Origin: Bradyrhizobium sp. Gha
Lineage (GTDB): Bacteria; Pseudomonadota; Alphaproteobacteria; Rhizobiales; Xanthobacteraceae
Length of the DNA stretch: 64,000 nucleotides
Direction: 5' to 3'
NCBI RefSeq assembly: GCF_900113735.1
Contig: NZ_FOQM01000003.1
Span: 248,001-312,000, forward strand
Below are positions 35,096 through 42,929 of this stretch, in pieces. The notes under the pieces were generated by a model that saw only the letters and a program-made list of their open reading frames with translations, was not told the DNA's origin and searched no databases. Within the stretch, counting starts at the first letter, position 1, and each line of letters begins with the position of its first letter. Made by a program: the position numbers and the translations under genes.

Positions 35096-35524
35096 ATGCG
35101 GCTTTCGAGCCTTGCCATGGCGATGATTCTGGTCGGGCTCGGCGCCGGCGGCTGCAGCCTGTCCCGCCCGGACATCAATGCCTACGCCAAGACCGACGAC
35201 CACGACCTCACCGGCTCGATCTCCCGACCGGCGAAGGATACTCCGCCGACCGAGAGCGATCTCGCCTTCGCCCGCAACGCCGCATCCGACGTGCTGAGCA
35301 TGGGCGACAAGGACGCCAGCCAGCACTGGGAGAATCCGGAAACCGGCGCGCGCGGTTCGGTGACGCCGATCGCGCAGTCCTATGCCGCCGAGGACGGTCG
35401 CAAGTGCCGCGACTTCCTGGCGAGCTACGTCAACGGCAACACCGAAAGCTGGCTCGAGGGCGCGGGCTGCCAAAGCAGCCATGGCCGTTGGGAGATTCAT
35501 ACGCTAAAGCCGTGGCGCAGCTAG
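35096..35524 (+). CDS. Surface-antigen-like lipoprotein (17-kDa antigen/RT0821 type)
   Basis: 142 residues from ATG 35096, giving signal MRLSSLAMAMILVGLGAGGC with a lipobox cysteine at residue 20. The later part DKDASQHWENPETGARGSVT, PIAQSYAAEDGRKCRDFLA and QSSHGRWEIHTLKPW fits the RT0821/Lpp0805 (17-kDa surface antigen) family. Longer upstream starts overlap pdxH. Outer-membrane or periplasmic lipoprotein, role unknown. Confidence 0.8.
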   Translation: MRLSSLAMAMILVGLGAGGCSLSRPDINAYAKTDDHDLTGSISRPAKDTPPTESDLAFARNAASDVLSMGDKDASQHWENPETGARGSVTPIAQSYAAEDGRKCRDFLASYVNGNTESWLEGAGCQSSHGRWEIHTLKPWRS

Positions 35525-35633
35525 GATTCGGCTCGACTGACTAGTTGCAAAAATACCACTCCAACCCCACATGGATCGCAGGTGGGGCGGCGAGCCCTTT
35601 GAACAATTCGATTTCTTGAAGGAGACGTGACGG

Positions 35634-36593
35634 ATGCGCGACCCCTATGAGGTCTTGGGGGTGCCGCGGAGCGCGAACGCTGCCGCGATCAAGAGCGCCT
35701 ATCGCAAGCTGGCCAAGAAGCATCATCCCGATAGTAACAAGGGTGATCCCAAGGCCGCAGAGCGCTTCTCCGAGATCAATTCGGCCAACGAGATCATCGG
35801 CGACGAGGACAAGCGCAAGCAGTTCGATCGCGGCGAGATTGACGCCGAGGGCAAGCCACGCTTCCAGGGCTTTCCGGGCGGCGGCCCGCGCGGGCGTGCG
35901 GGTCCCGGCGGGTTCGAAAGCTACAATTTCCGTGGCGGCGGCGCGGGCCCCGGCCAGGGCGCGGGCGCGTTCGAGGACATCCTCAACAGCATGTTCGGCG
36001 CCGGCATGCGCGGTGCGCGCCCCGGGGCCGGCGGCGCCCATTTCGAATTCGATACCGGCGGGATCGGTCTCGATCTCGACGTCAACGTCGCGATGTCCGT
36101 CTCGCTGGAAGAGTCGGTCAAGGGCGGCGAGAAGCGCGTCCGGTTGCCGAATGGCAAGGAACTGAACGTCAAGATCCCGGCCGGCGTCATCGAGGGTCAG
36201 CAGATCCGGTTGCGAGGGCAGGGCGAGACCGCGCAGGGCCATCCACCGGGCGATCTCCTGATCACCATCGGCATCGCGCCGCACGCGTTCTTCAAGACCG
36301 AGGGCGCCGATCTCAGGATCGAACTGCCGGTCACGCTCTACGAGGCCGTCCTCGGGGCCAAGGTCCGCGTGCCCACGCTCGGCAATGCCGTGGAACTGTC
36401 GGTCCCGAAAAACACCTCCAGCGGCCGGACCTTCCGACTCAAAGGTAAGGGCTTGCCGAAATCCGGCGGAACCGGGGATCTCTTTGTCACCGTCAGGATT
36501 ATGCTACCGGATGGGAACGACGCCGAGCTTGAAGCATTGATGGAGAAGTGGCGGAACCAACACCCCTACAATCCACGTAGCGGGCTTGGCTAA
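35634..36593 (+). CDS. DnaJ-type co-chaperone (CbpA-like)
   Basis: 319 residues. An N-terminal J domain contains the H-P-D motif (KKHHPDSNKGD), then a Gly/Phe-rich linker (about 75-145) and the two-part DnaJ C-terminal domain (SLEESVKGGEKRVRLPNG, GQQIRLRGQGETAQGHPPGD, VTLYEAVLGAKVRVPTLG). The zinc-finger of classical DnaJ is absent, as in CbpA. It would stimulate DnaK ATPase and bind unfolded proteins. GGAGA lies before the ATG. No dnaK nearby. Confidence 0.9.
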   Translation: MRDPYEVLGVPRSANAAAIKSAYRKLAKKHHPDSNKGDPKAAERFSEINSANEIIGDEDKRKQFDRGEIDAEGKPRFQGFPGGGPRGRAGPGGFESYNFRGGGAGPGQGAGAFEDILNSMFGAGMRGARPGAGGAHFEFDTGGIGLDLDVNVAMSVSLEESVKGGEKRVRLPNGKELNVKIPAGVIEGQQIRLRGQGETAQGHPPGDLLITIGIAPHAFFKTEGADLRIELPVTLYEAVLGAKVRVPTLGNAVELSVPKNTSSGRTFRLKGKGLPKSGGTGDLFVTVRIMLPDGNDAELEALMEKWRNQHPYNPRSGLG

Positions 36594-36907
36594 CGAGATC
36601 GACCGAAGGGGTTCTCCTAAAGAGCTAGCGCATCGTCCCGGAGATGATGCTGATCATGTGCCTGAAGCGTGGTAGCGCTTCATGTGCTCGACCTATCGGC
36701 TGTCCGGCGGGGCCGCCGACAAAAAGGTGCGGCCTCGAGAGGGGGACCAGCGCGGTACCAAAAACCCCAATCGAGGCCGCCCGCGTCGATCGGCGGATCG
36801 AACGCCACTCATAATCGCGTGAGCACCCGGTGCGATAATGAGACGCATACATGTCTTGATTCCAAATTTTCGATGACGGAATCAGGGCACCGCGCTTGCG
36901 CAGTTGT
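36594..36907. other. Intergenic region with a spaced inverted repeat
   Basis: 314 bases without a credible gene. gcggcctcga (36729-36738) and tcgaggccgc (36771-36780) form a perfect 10-base inverted repeat with a 32-base spacer. It may be a terminator-like fold or a decayed mobile-element end. Nothing else recognised. Confidence 0.5.
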
Positions 36908-37678
36908 CTAGCCGCCGTTCTTCTCGGCTTGGTCGTACACGGACTGCGCCACCTGCGTCAGGCGATCGCGATCGGCGCCGCCGGTGACGACATAGCCGAC
37001 GCCGCGATCCGCCCAGAACAGCGATCCGTCCTTGTCCTCCTTGGCATAGCGCATCTGGGTGGCACCGCTCTCGGTCTTGGCGGTGTAGATCGTGAAACGC
37101 TCGCCCGAGGGACCCTCATACATCAGAAACGACGCCGGGCCGCTCGGCCCCGGCAGCAACCGGCCGCCGACGAGCTTCAACCCGCTCGCCTCGAGGTTCG
37201 GCGCGAACACCGTCCAGCCGCACCGCTTGGTCAGCCAGGCCTGGAGATGGTCGCGCTCATTGCCGGGCACCTCGACGGGGTGGCGGACCTCCACGACGTA
37301 GAGGCGGTGAGCGTCGAGCGCATCCTCCGTGAAGCTCTGAAAGGTCGACGGGGCGGCCTTCACGTCATGCGCCACCCAGCCGGCCGTGCCGCCGGCGACG
37401 AAAGCGACGAGCACGGCGGCTGCGACGCCGAAGAACCATTGCCGCGGACGGCGCTCCAGCCGTTCCAGCTCAAGCCGGACTGGTACCGGCTCCTGGGCCA
37501 CGCTGTCGTAACGCGCGTGCAGCATCTCGGCCATGGCGCGCCATGACTGCACCCGCTCGGCATCCTCCGGATGGGCGGCGAGCCAGGCCTCGACGTCCGC
37601 GCGGCGCTCGGCCGGCAGCTCGCCGTCGATATAGGCGTGGAGTTCGTCCTCGGTCACTGAAATTCTCTGGTCGTTCAT
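36908..37678 (-). CDS. Transmembrane anti-sigma factor
   Basis: 256 residues. The N-terminal cytosolic part (ISVTEDELHAYIDGELPAER, VEAWLAAHPEDAERVQSW) is the anti-sigma domain, one membrane helix lies at about 81-104 (QWFFGVAAAVLVAFVAGGTA), and a periplasmic domain of about 150 residues follows. It lacks the H-x3-C-x2-C zinc motif. By position it should hold the ECF sigma factor encoded upstream at the membrane. The genes are 106 bases apart in the same direction. Confidence 0.88.
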   Translation of the reverse strand: MNDQRISVTEDELHAYIDGELPAERRADVEAWLAAHPEDAERVQSWRAMAEMLHARYDSVAQEPVPVRLELERLERRPRQWFFGVAAAVLVAFVAGGTAGWVAHDVKAAPSTFQSFTEDALDAHRLYVVEVRHPVEVPGNERDHLQAWLTKRCGWTVFAPNLEASGLKLVGGRLLPGPSGPASFLMYEGPSGERFTIYTAKTESGATQMRYAKEDKDGSLFWADRGVGYVVTGGADRDRLTQVAQSVYDQAEKNGG

Positions 37679-37784
37679 ATCGGTCGTCTCTGGCTCTGTG
37701 GCCCAAAATATTCCACGCGGTTCAGCTGCGCTGCTTCTCGCTTCGCGCAGCGCATGCGGCGTGCGCGGCGCATCAATCCTGCCA

Positions 37785-38294
37785 TCATTTCACCCGCCTG
37801 AGCGCGGGGCGCTCACCCTCCAGAGAGGCTTTGACGTGGGCGCGGGCGCGCGCCAGGCGCGACATGACCGTGCCGATCGGCACGGCCTGGATGTCGGCGA
37901 CCTCGCGGTAGCTCATGCCTTCCAGCATCACCAGCAGCAGCACCGAGCGTTGCTCCTCGACCAGCGTCGACAGTGCCCGTTCGATATCGCGGCCTTCGGC
38001 CTCCGTCCCGCTGGCATCCGGATTGTTCTCCGTCAGCTGCATGAATTGCGGGCGCCTTGCCAGCGAGCGCCGCCGGTTCTTGTTGAGGTTGGTCAGGATC
38101 GTGTAGAGCCAGCTCCTGACGTCGCCGCCGAGAAACAATCGCTCCGAGCGCAATGCGCGCACCAGCGTGTCCTGCACCAGATCGTCGGCCGCATCCGCGT
38201 CGCGCGTCAGCGCGCGGGCGTAGCGGCGCAACGCCGGGATCATGGCTTCCACGCTCTGGCGAAACGCACTCATTGCCGTGATGACGTCCTTCAC
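37785..38294 (-). CDS. ECF-family RNA polymerase sigma factor
   Basis: 169 residues. Region 2 is visible as ALRRYARALTRDADAADDLV with DTLVRALRSERLF and GGDVRSWLYTILTNLNKNRR; region 4 as LVEEQRSVLLLVMLEGMSYR with EVADIQAVPIGTVMSRLARA. The second in-frame Met (MSAFRQ) is an alternative start. Paired with the membrane anti-sigma downstream. It is not EcfG itself: the NepR/PhyR partners are absent. A GGAAT-N16-TGTT site just upstream on the minus strand might be its own promoter, but this is weak. Confidence 0.9.
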   Translation of the reverse strand: MKDVITAMSAFRQSVEAMIPALRRYARALTRDADAADDLVQDTLVRALRSERLFLGGDVRSWLYTILTNLNKNRRRSLARRPQFMQLTENNPDASGTEAEGRDIERALSTLVEEQRSVLLLVMLEGMSYREVADIQAVPIGTVMSRLARARAHVKASLEGERPALRRVK

Positions 38295-38446
38295 ATCAGG
38301 CGCGAGCGCCCATAGCGATCATAACACCCGAACGGAACGCCTATTCCGGCGCTGGAAACAGCGTTAACGCCGCGTATTAGGACTGTACCGCAGGGGAGGG
38401 CTGGTGTACCTCCAAACCTCAATCCAGCTCGACGGGACATGAAGAA

Positions 38447-39268
38447 ATGGCGCAGAATTCAGGTCTGATGCAGGGTAAGCGCGGGGTCATTCTCGGCGTT
38501 GCCAACAACCGCTCGATCGCCTGGGGCATCGCCAAGGCATGCCAGGCGGCCGGCGCCGAGATCGCGCTCACCTATCAGGGCGATGCGCTGAAGAAGCGCG
38601 TCGAGCCGCTCGCCGCCGAGCTCGGCGCGCTCATGCTCGGCCATTGTGACGTCACCGATGCCGCGACCATCGATGCGGTGTTCGACGTGCTGAAGGAGAA
38701 ATGGGGCAAGATCGATTTCGTCGTGCACGCGATCGCGTTCGCCGACAAGGATCAGCTCGAGGGCCGCTACGTCGACACCACCGCCGACAATTTCTCCAAG
38801 TCGATGCTGATCTCCTGCTACTCGCTGACTGCGGTGGCGCAGCGTGCCGAGAAGCTGATGCCCGACGGCGGCTCGATCATCACGCTGAGCTATTACGGTT
38901 CCGAGAAGTGGATGCCGAACTACAACGTCATGGGCGTTGCCAAGGCGGCGCTGGAGGCGAGCGTCCGCTATCTGGCTGCCGATCTCGGCGAGAAGGCGAT
39001 CCGCGTCAACGCGATCTCGGCGGGCCCGATCAAGACGCTGGCGTTCGCCGGCATTGCGGATTCGCGCCTTTTGCTCAAATACAACGAGGTGAACGCGCCG
39101 CTGCGCCGCAACGTGACGATCGAGGAGGTCGGCGACAGTTCGCTGTATTTCTTGTCCGACCTGTCGCGCGGCGTCACCGGCGAGGTGCATCACGTCGATG
39201 CCGGCTACCACGTGCTCGGCATGAAGCGGCCCGACGCGCCTGATGTCTCGCTCGGCGGCAAGGACTGA
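38447..39268 (+). CDS. fabI: Enoyl-[acyl-carrier-protein] reductase (NADH)
   Basis: 273 residues. FabI marks: GVILGVANNRSIAWGIAKAC at the NADH site, HAIAFADKDQLEGRYVDT, SYYGSEKWMPNYNVMGVAKA containing the Y-x6-K catalytic pair, and SAGPIKTLAFAGI. It performs the last step of each fatty-acid elongation cycle in the cytosol. It is followed 12 bases later by a histidine phosphatase gene. Confidence 0.95.
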   Translation: MAQNSGLMQGKRGVILGVANNRSIAWGIAKACQAAGAEIALTYQGDALKKRVEPLAAELGALMLGHCDVTDAATIDAVFDVLKEKWGKIDFVVHAIAFADKDQLEGRYVDTTADNFSKSMLISCYSLTAVAQRAEKLMPDGGSIITLSYYGSEKWMPNYNVMGVAKAALEASVRYLAADLGEKAIRVNAISAGPIKTLAFAGIADSRLLLKYNEVNAPLRRNVTIEEVGDSSLYFLSDLSRGVTGEVHHVDAGYHVLGMKRPDAPDVSLGGKD

Positions 39269-39280
39269 CCACCATCGGCA

Positions 39281-39880
39281 ATGCCCGTGCCCACGATCTA
39301 TTATCTTCGCCACGGCGAGACCGAGTGGAATGCGCTCGGACGGCTCCAGGGCACCAGGGACGTTCCGCTGAACGCGCGCGGCCGCGGCCAGGCCTTGCAG
39401 GCGGGCTTCATTCTGGCCGATCTCCTCGAGCGCGACGGCCGCGACAAGGCGGCGCTGCGCTATGTGTCGAGCCCGCTCGGCCGTGCGCGCCAGACCATGG
39501 AGCTCGCGCGCAGCAAGCTCGAATTGCCGGTGACCGATTATGCGCTGGACGATCGCCTGCGCGAGATCGGCTACGGCGTCTGGGAAGGGCTGACGCTCGC
39601 CGAGAGCGAAGCGCAGGATCCCGAAATCTACGCGAGACGTCTGGCCGATAAATGGACGGTGGGTCCTGCGGGCGCGGAGACCTATGCCGACGTCCAGCTC
39701 CGCGTCGGCGCCTGGTACGACGAAATCCGGACCGACACCGTTGCGGTCGCCCATGGCGGCACCTGCCGCGCCCTGATGGTCTCGCTCGGCCTGGAGACGC
39801 CGGCCAGCGCCGCCGAGCTCTATATCGAGCAGGGCGTCGTCTACGTATTCCGTGACGGCCGGCTGGAGAAGTTTAGCTAA
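39281..39880 (+). CDS. Histidine phosphatase family protein (phosphoglycerate-mutase-like)
   Basis: 199 residues. The R-H-G catalytic motif opens the protein (IYYLRHGETEWNALGRLQGT), with SSPLGRARQTMELA, LREIGYGVWEGLTLAE and the second histidine in AVAHGGTCRALMVSL. It is the cofactor-independent small phosphatase branch, not necessarily a true mutase. Probably in one transcript with fabI and perhaps aroC. Confidence 0.9.
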   Translation: MPVPTIYYLRHGETEWNALGRLQGTRDVPLNARGRGQALQAGFILADLLERDGRDKAALRYVSSPLGRARQTMELARSKLELPVTDYALDDRLREIGYGVWEGLTLAESEAQDPEIYARRLADKWTVGPAGAETYADVQLRVGAWYDEIRTDTVAVAHGGTCRALMVSLGLETPASAAELYIEQGVVYVFRDGRLEKFS

Positions 39881-39967
39881 CTCAATTGGCCGTCATGCTA
39901 GGGGTTGAACGCCGTGTTCCCCGGCGCTACCACAAATCAGAACTGACTTACGAGCCAGCGAGCAGCA

Positions 39968-41056
39968 ATGTCCTTCAACACCTTCGGCCACATGTTCCGC
40001 GTCACCACCTTTGGCGAGAGCCATGGCGTGGCGATTGGCTGCGTGGTCGACGGCTGCCCTCCCATGATCCCGCTCACCGAGGCCGACATTCAGCGGGACC
40101 TTGATCGCCGCAAGCCGGGCCAGTCGCGCTTCACGACCCAACGCCAGGAGCCGGACCAGGTCAAGATCCTGTCTGGCGTGATGGCGCATCCGGAGACCGG
40201 CGTGCAGGTGACCACGGGCACGCCGATCGGGCTCCTGATCGAGAACACCGACCAGCGCTCGAAGGACTATTCGGAGATCAAGGACAAGTTTCGCCCCGGT
40301 CACGCCGACTTCACCTATGAGGCGAAGTACGGCCTGCGCGACTATCGCGGCGGCGGTCGTTCCTCGGCGCGCGAGACCGCGATGCGCGTCGCGGCCGGTG
40401 CGATCGCGCGAAAGGTGCTGCCCGACGTGAAGGTACGCGGCGCGCTGGTGCAGATCGGCCCGCACAAGATCGACCGCGCGAAGTGGGACTGGGACGAGAT
40501 TGCGAAAAATCCGTTCTTCTGTCCTGACAAGGACAAGGCGGCGTTCTTCGAGACCTATCTCGACGGCATCCGCAAGAGCGGTTCCTCGATCGGCGCGGTG
40601 CTCGAGATCGTCGCCGAGGGTGTGCCGGCGGGACTTGGCGCGCCGATCTATGCGAAGCTCGATTCCGATCTGGCGGGCGCGATGATGACCATCAACGCGG
40701 TGAAGGGCGTCGAGATCGGCGCCGGCTTTGGCGCCGCCGAGCTCACCGGCGAAGAGAACGCCGACGAGATGCGCACCGGCAATGACGGCACGCGCTTTCT
40801 GTCCAATCACGCCGGCGGCGTTCTGGGCGGCATCTCCACGGGACAGCCGATCGTGGTGCGTTTCGCGGTGAAGCCGACCTCGTCGATCCTGCAGCCGCGC
40901 CTCACCGTCGATCGCAAGGGCGCCGATACCGAGATCTTCACCAAGGGCCGTCACGACCCCTGCGTCGGCATCCGCGCCGTCCCCGTCGGCGAAGCCATGA
41001 TGGCCTGCGTGCTCGCCGACCACTTCCTGCGCCACCGCGGGCAGGTGGGACGCTAG
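39968..41056 (+). CDS. aroC: Chorismate synthase
   Basis: 362 residues, full length. All three signatures are visible: [17 protein letters not shown] near the N-terminus, [20 protein letters not shown] in the middle, and [19 protein letters not shown]. The FMN-dependent enzyme makes chorismate from EPSP, the last step of the shikimate pathway. A palindromic repeat begins at its stop codon. Confidence 0.96.
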   Translation: MSFNTFGHMFRVTTFGESHGVAIGCVVDGCPPMIPLTEADIQRDLDRRKPGQSRFTTQRQEPDQVKILSGVMAHPETGVQVTTGTPIGLLIENTDQRSKDYSEIKDKFRPGHADFTYEAKYGLRDYRGGGRSSARETAMRVAAGAIARKVLPDVKVRGALVQIGPHKIDRAKWDWDEIAKNPFFCPDKDKAAFFETYLDGIRKSGSSIGAVLEIVAEGVPAGLGAPIYAKLDSDLAGAMMTINAVKGVEIGAGFGAAELTGEENADEMRTGNDGTRFLSNHAGGVLGGISTGQPIVVRFAVKPTSSILQPRLTVDRKGADTEIFTKGRHDPCVGIRAVPVGEAMMACVLADHFLRHRGQVGR

Positions 41057-41104
41057 CGCATGCTCCGGAAAAGTGGGAAGCGGTTTTCCGAAGAGATCAT
41101 GCGC
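41056..41104. repeat. Palindromic intergenic repeat
   Basis: gcgcatg (41056-41062) / catgcgc (41098-41104) with an inner pair cggaaaa / ttttccg, a well-known 50-base palindrome type dispersed in Bradyrhizobium and Rhodopseudomonas. It overlaps the last base of the aroC stop codon. Confidence 0.7.
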
Positions 41105-41175
41105 CAGATATAATGTCGCGGTACTAGCCCACCGCACGGCTTGACGATTCCACGTCTTCGTCCGCAAATGCAGGC

Positions 41176-42366
41176 ATGGAAAGCTCCGGCCTCCAGCGTG
41201 TCCTGAACTGGCTGATTGACGGCGGGAGGACCTCGGGGACTTCGGCCGACATGATCGCCGCCGTCTGCGAGAAGCTGGTCGAGGCCGGCCTGCCGCTGAC
41301 GCGGTTCGGCATGTTCATCCGCACGCTGCATCCGGAAATCTTCGGCCGCAACTTCATCTGGCGGCAGGGCCAGAAGGTCGAGGAGGGCACGGTCGATTTC
41401 GAAATTCTGCAGACGCCCGAATTCGCAAGGAGCCCGCTTCGTATCGTGTTCGAACAGGGAATCGAAGTGCGGAGCCGCATGGACGACCCCGACAGCAGGC
41501 GCTTCCCGTTTCTCGACGACATGCGTGCCGAAGGCGTGACCGACTATATTGCGATGCCGATGCCGTTTCTCGATGGCTCGATCCACGCGACGAGCTGGGT
41601 CACGCGGCGGCCCGGCGGCTTCGGTGACGACGACATCGCTTCCATCAGGATGATCATGGCGCCCCTCGCCCGCGTCAGCGAGATCGTCAGCCTGCGCCGC
41701 ACCGCCGAGATGCTGCTCGACACCTATGTCGGCAACCGCGCCGGTGCGCGCATCCTCGGCGGCCAGATCCGCCGTGGCCACAACGACACCATGCAGGCGG
41801 CGATCTGGTTGTCGGATCTGCGCGGCTTCACCGCACTGTCGGACCGGCTACCGGCCGAGACCGTGGTCGAGATCCTCAATCGTTATTTCGACTGTCAGGT
41901 CACGGCGATCCGCGGCCATGGCGGCGAGGTTCTGAAGTTCATGGGCGACGGTTTGCTCGCGGTGTTTCCGATCGACGAATATGTCGGCGACGTCGCCCAT
42001 GTCTGCACGCGCGTGCTGGAAGCCGCGCGTGAATCCCGCGCAAGCGTCGAGGCACTGGCCTTTCCGGTCAGCGGCGTGATCGAGCGGTTCCGCTTCGGCG
42101 TCGCGCTCCATGTCGGCAACATCCTCTACGGCAATATCGGCGGCGGTAACCGGCTCGACTTCACCTGCATCGGCCCCGCCGTCAATCTCGCCGCACGGCT
42201 GGAGAAGATCACGGGGCGCCTGGGTCGGACCGTCGTCGCCTCGGAAGGCTTTGCCAATGTCTGCCGCGAAGGCTGGCACGCGCTCGGCGAATTCCCGATC
42301 GCGGGATTTTCCAAGGCGCAGCGTGTGTACGGGCTCGCGGAGGAGACACCGGTGGTGATGGCTTAG
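41176..42366 (+). CDS. Class III adenylate cyclase with N-terminal sensor-like domain
   Basis: 396 residues. Residues 1-175 form a GAF-like region (LTRFGMFIRTLHPEIFGRNF, MDDPDSRRFPFLDDMRAEGV). The cyclase domain follows: metal-binding D214 (WLSDLRGFTALSDRLP) and D258 (KFMGDGLLAVFP), K254 and the LDFTCIGPAVNLAARLE segment, consistent with ATP as substrate. No membrane helix, so it is a cytosolic cAMP producer controlled by its N-terminal domain. The peptide/radical SAM pair follows 252 bases downstream on the same strand; whether they are linked is unknown. Confidence 0.9.
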   Translation: MESSGLQRVLNWLIDGGRTSGTSADMIAAVCEKLVEAGLPLTRFGMFIRTLHPEIFGRNFIWRQGQKVEEGTVDFEILQTPEFARSPLRIVFEQGIEVRSRMDDPDSRRFPFLDDMRAEGVTDYIAMPMPFLDGSIHATSWVTRRPGGFGDDDIASIRMIMAPLARVSEIVSLRRTAEMLLDTYVGNRAGARILGGQIRRGHNDTMQAAIWLSDLRGFTALSDRLPAETVVEILNRYFDCQVTAIRGHGGEVLKFMGDGLLAVFPIDEYVGDVAHVCTRVLEAARESRASVEALAFPVSGVIERFRFGVALHVGNILYGNIGGGNRLDFTCIGPAVNLAARLEKITGRLGRTVVASEGFANVCREGWHALGEFPIAGFSKAQRVYGLAEETPVVMA

Positions 42367-42618
42367 GGCATCTGTCCAGGACGCATGTCTGCTCGTTGAG
42401 ATGGATCAGACTGACACCTTGGGCTCGGAGTGAGGCTGCAAACATCTCGATCCGGCACCGACAAGCCCGGCAAGTCTGTATTGGTCCGTCGACTCCAGGC
42501 CGCCCGGCACATTGCCGCAACAATGGAAAAGGTATAGTGTTCGTCATTGCTCAGCTGGCTCGATATGCCGGTCTTTCGTTCGATCTCTGCACTGCGTCGC
42601 GAAAAGAGGAGCACAATC
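42367..42618. promoter_or_regulatory. Leader region of the peptide/radical SAM locus
   Basis: 252 bases between the cyclase stop and the precursor-peptide ATG. No exact EcfG site and no convincing gene are seen. It must hold the promoter of the peptide gene unless transcription reads through from the cyclase. Confidence 0.35.
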
Positions 42619-42897
42619 ATGCCGATTACGACGCTGAAGGTCTTGGCGAGCCTCATCCAATTGCATGGGCCTGGCGCAACCATTCAGAGCGACCATCAGG
42701 GTATCGACGCGTTGCTGAACGATCTTCGTGGGCAGGGTACGGAGCAAGGCGTTGTCTCCGATGAACCCGTGGTGACCCAGGCTGCTTTCAGACGGGGCGC
42801 TTTTGCCAAAGGCGCCAACGCAGGCGCCTTTCGCAGGGGAGGATACGCTCCGGGCGCCGGGGCGTTCCGGCGAGGCGGATTCGTTCGAGGGTACTAG
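42619..42897 (+). CDS. Candidate radical-SAM-modified RiPP precursor peptide
   Basis: 92 residues from ATG 42619, with GAGGAG about 8 bases upstream; a longer in-frame start at 42547 lacks such a site. Residues 1-54 look like a leader (MPITTLKVLASLIQLHGPGA, then HQGIDALLNDLRGQ). Residues 55-92 are a core built only of small, aromatic and basic residues with the pattern aromatic-X-basic: F57-R-R, F62-A-K, F71-R-R, F83-R-R, F88-V-R, plus Y76-A-P and a final G-Y. Spacers are Gly/Ala-rich (GANAGA, GAGA). The three FRRG copies use different codons, so the motif is conserved at protein level. The maturase gene starts 32 bases downstream. The three-residue spacing fits substrates of cyclophane-forming radical SAM enzymes; this is inference. 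Confidence 0.75.
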   Translation: MPITTLKVLASLIQLHGPGATIQSDHQGIDALLNDLRGQGTEQGVVSDEPVVTQAAFRRGAFAKGANAGAFRRGGYAPGAGAFRRGGFVRGY

Positions 42898-42929
42898 ATC
42901 AATTTCTTCCAGCTCGTCTCGGTGTCGGC

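Noticed and set aside
38459-39754. A 431-codon minus-strand frame across fabI and the phosphatase
   Set aside because: It spans two convincing genes on the plus strand and lacks any motif.
42619-42897. Reading the FRRG peptide as an RGG-type RNA-binding protein
   Set aside because: Possible by composition, but the leader-core layout and the radical SAM gene 32 bases downstream favour a modified peptide.
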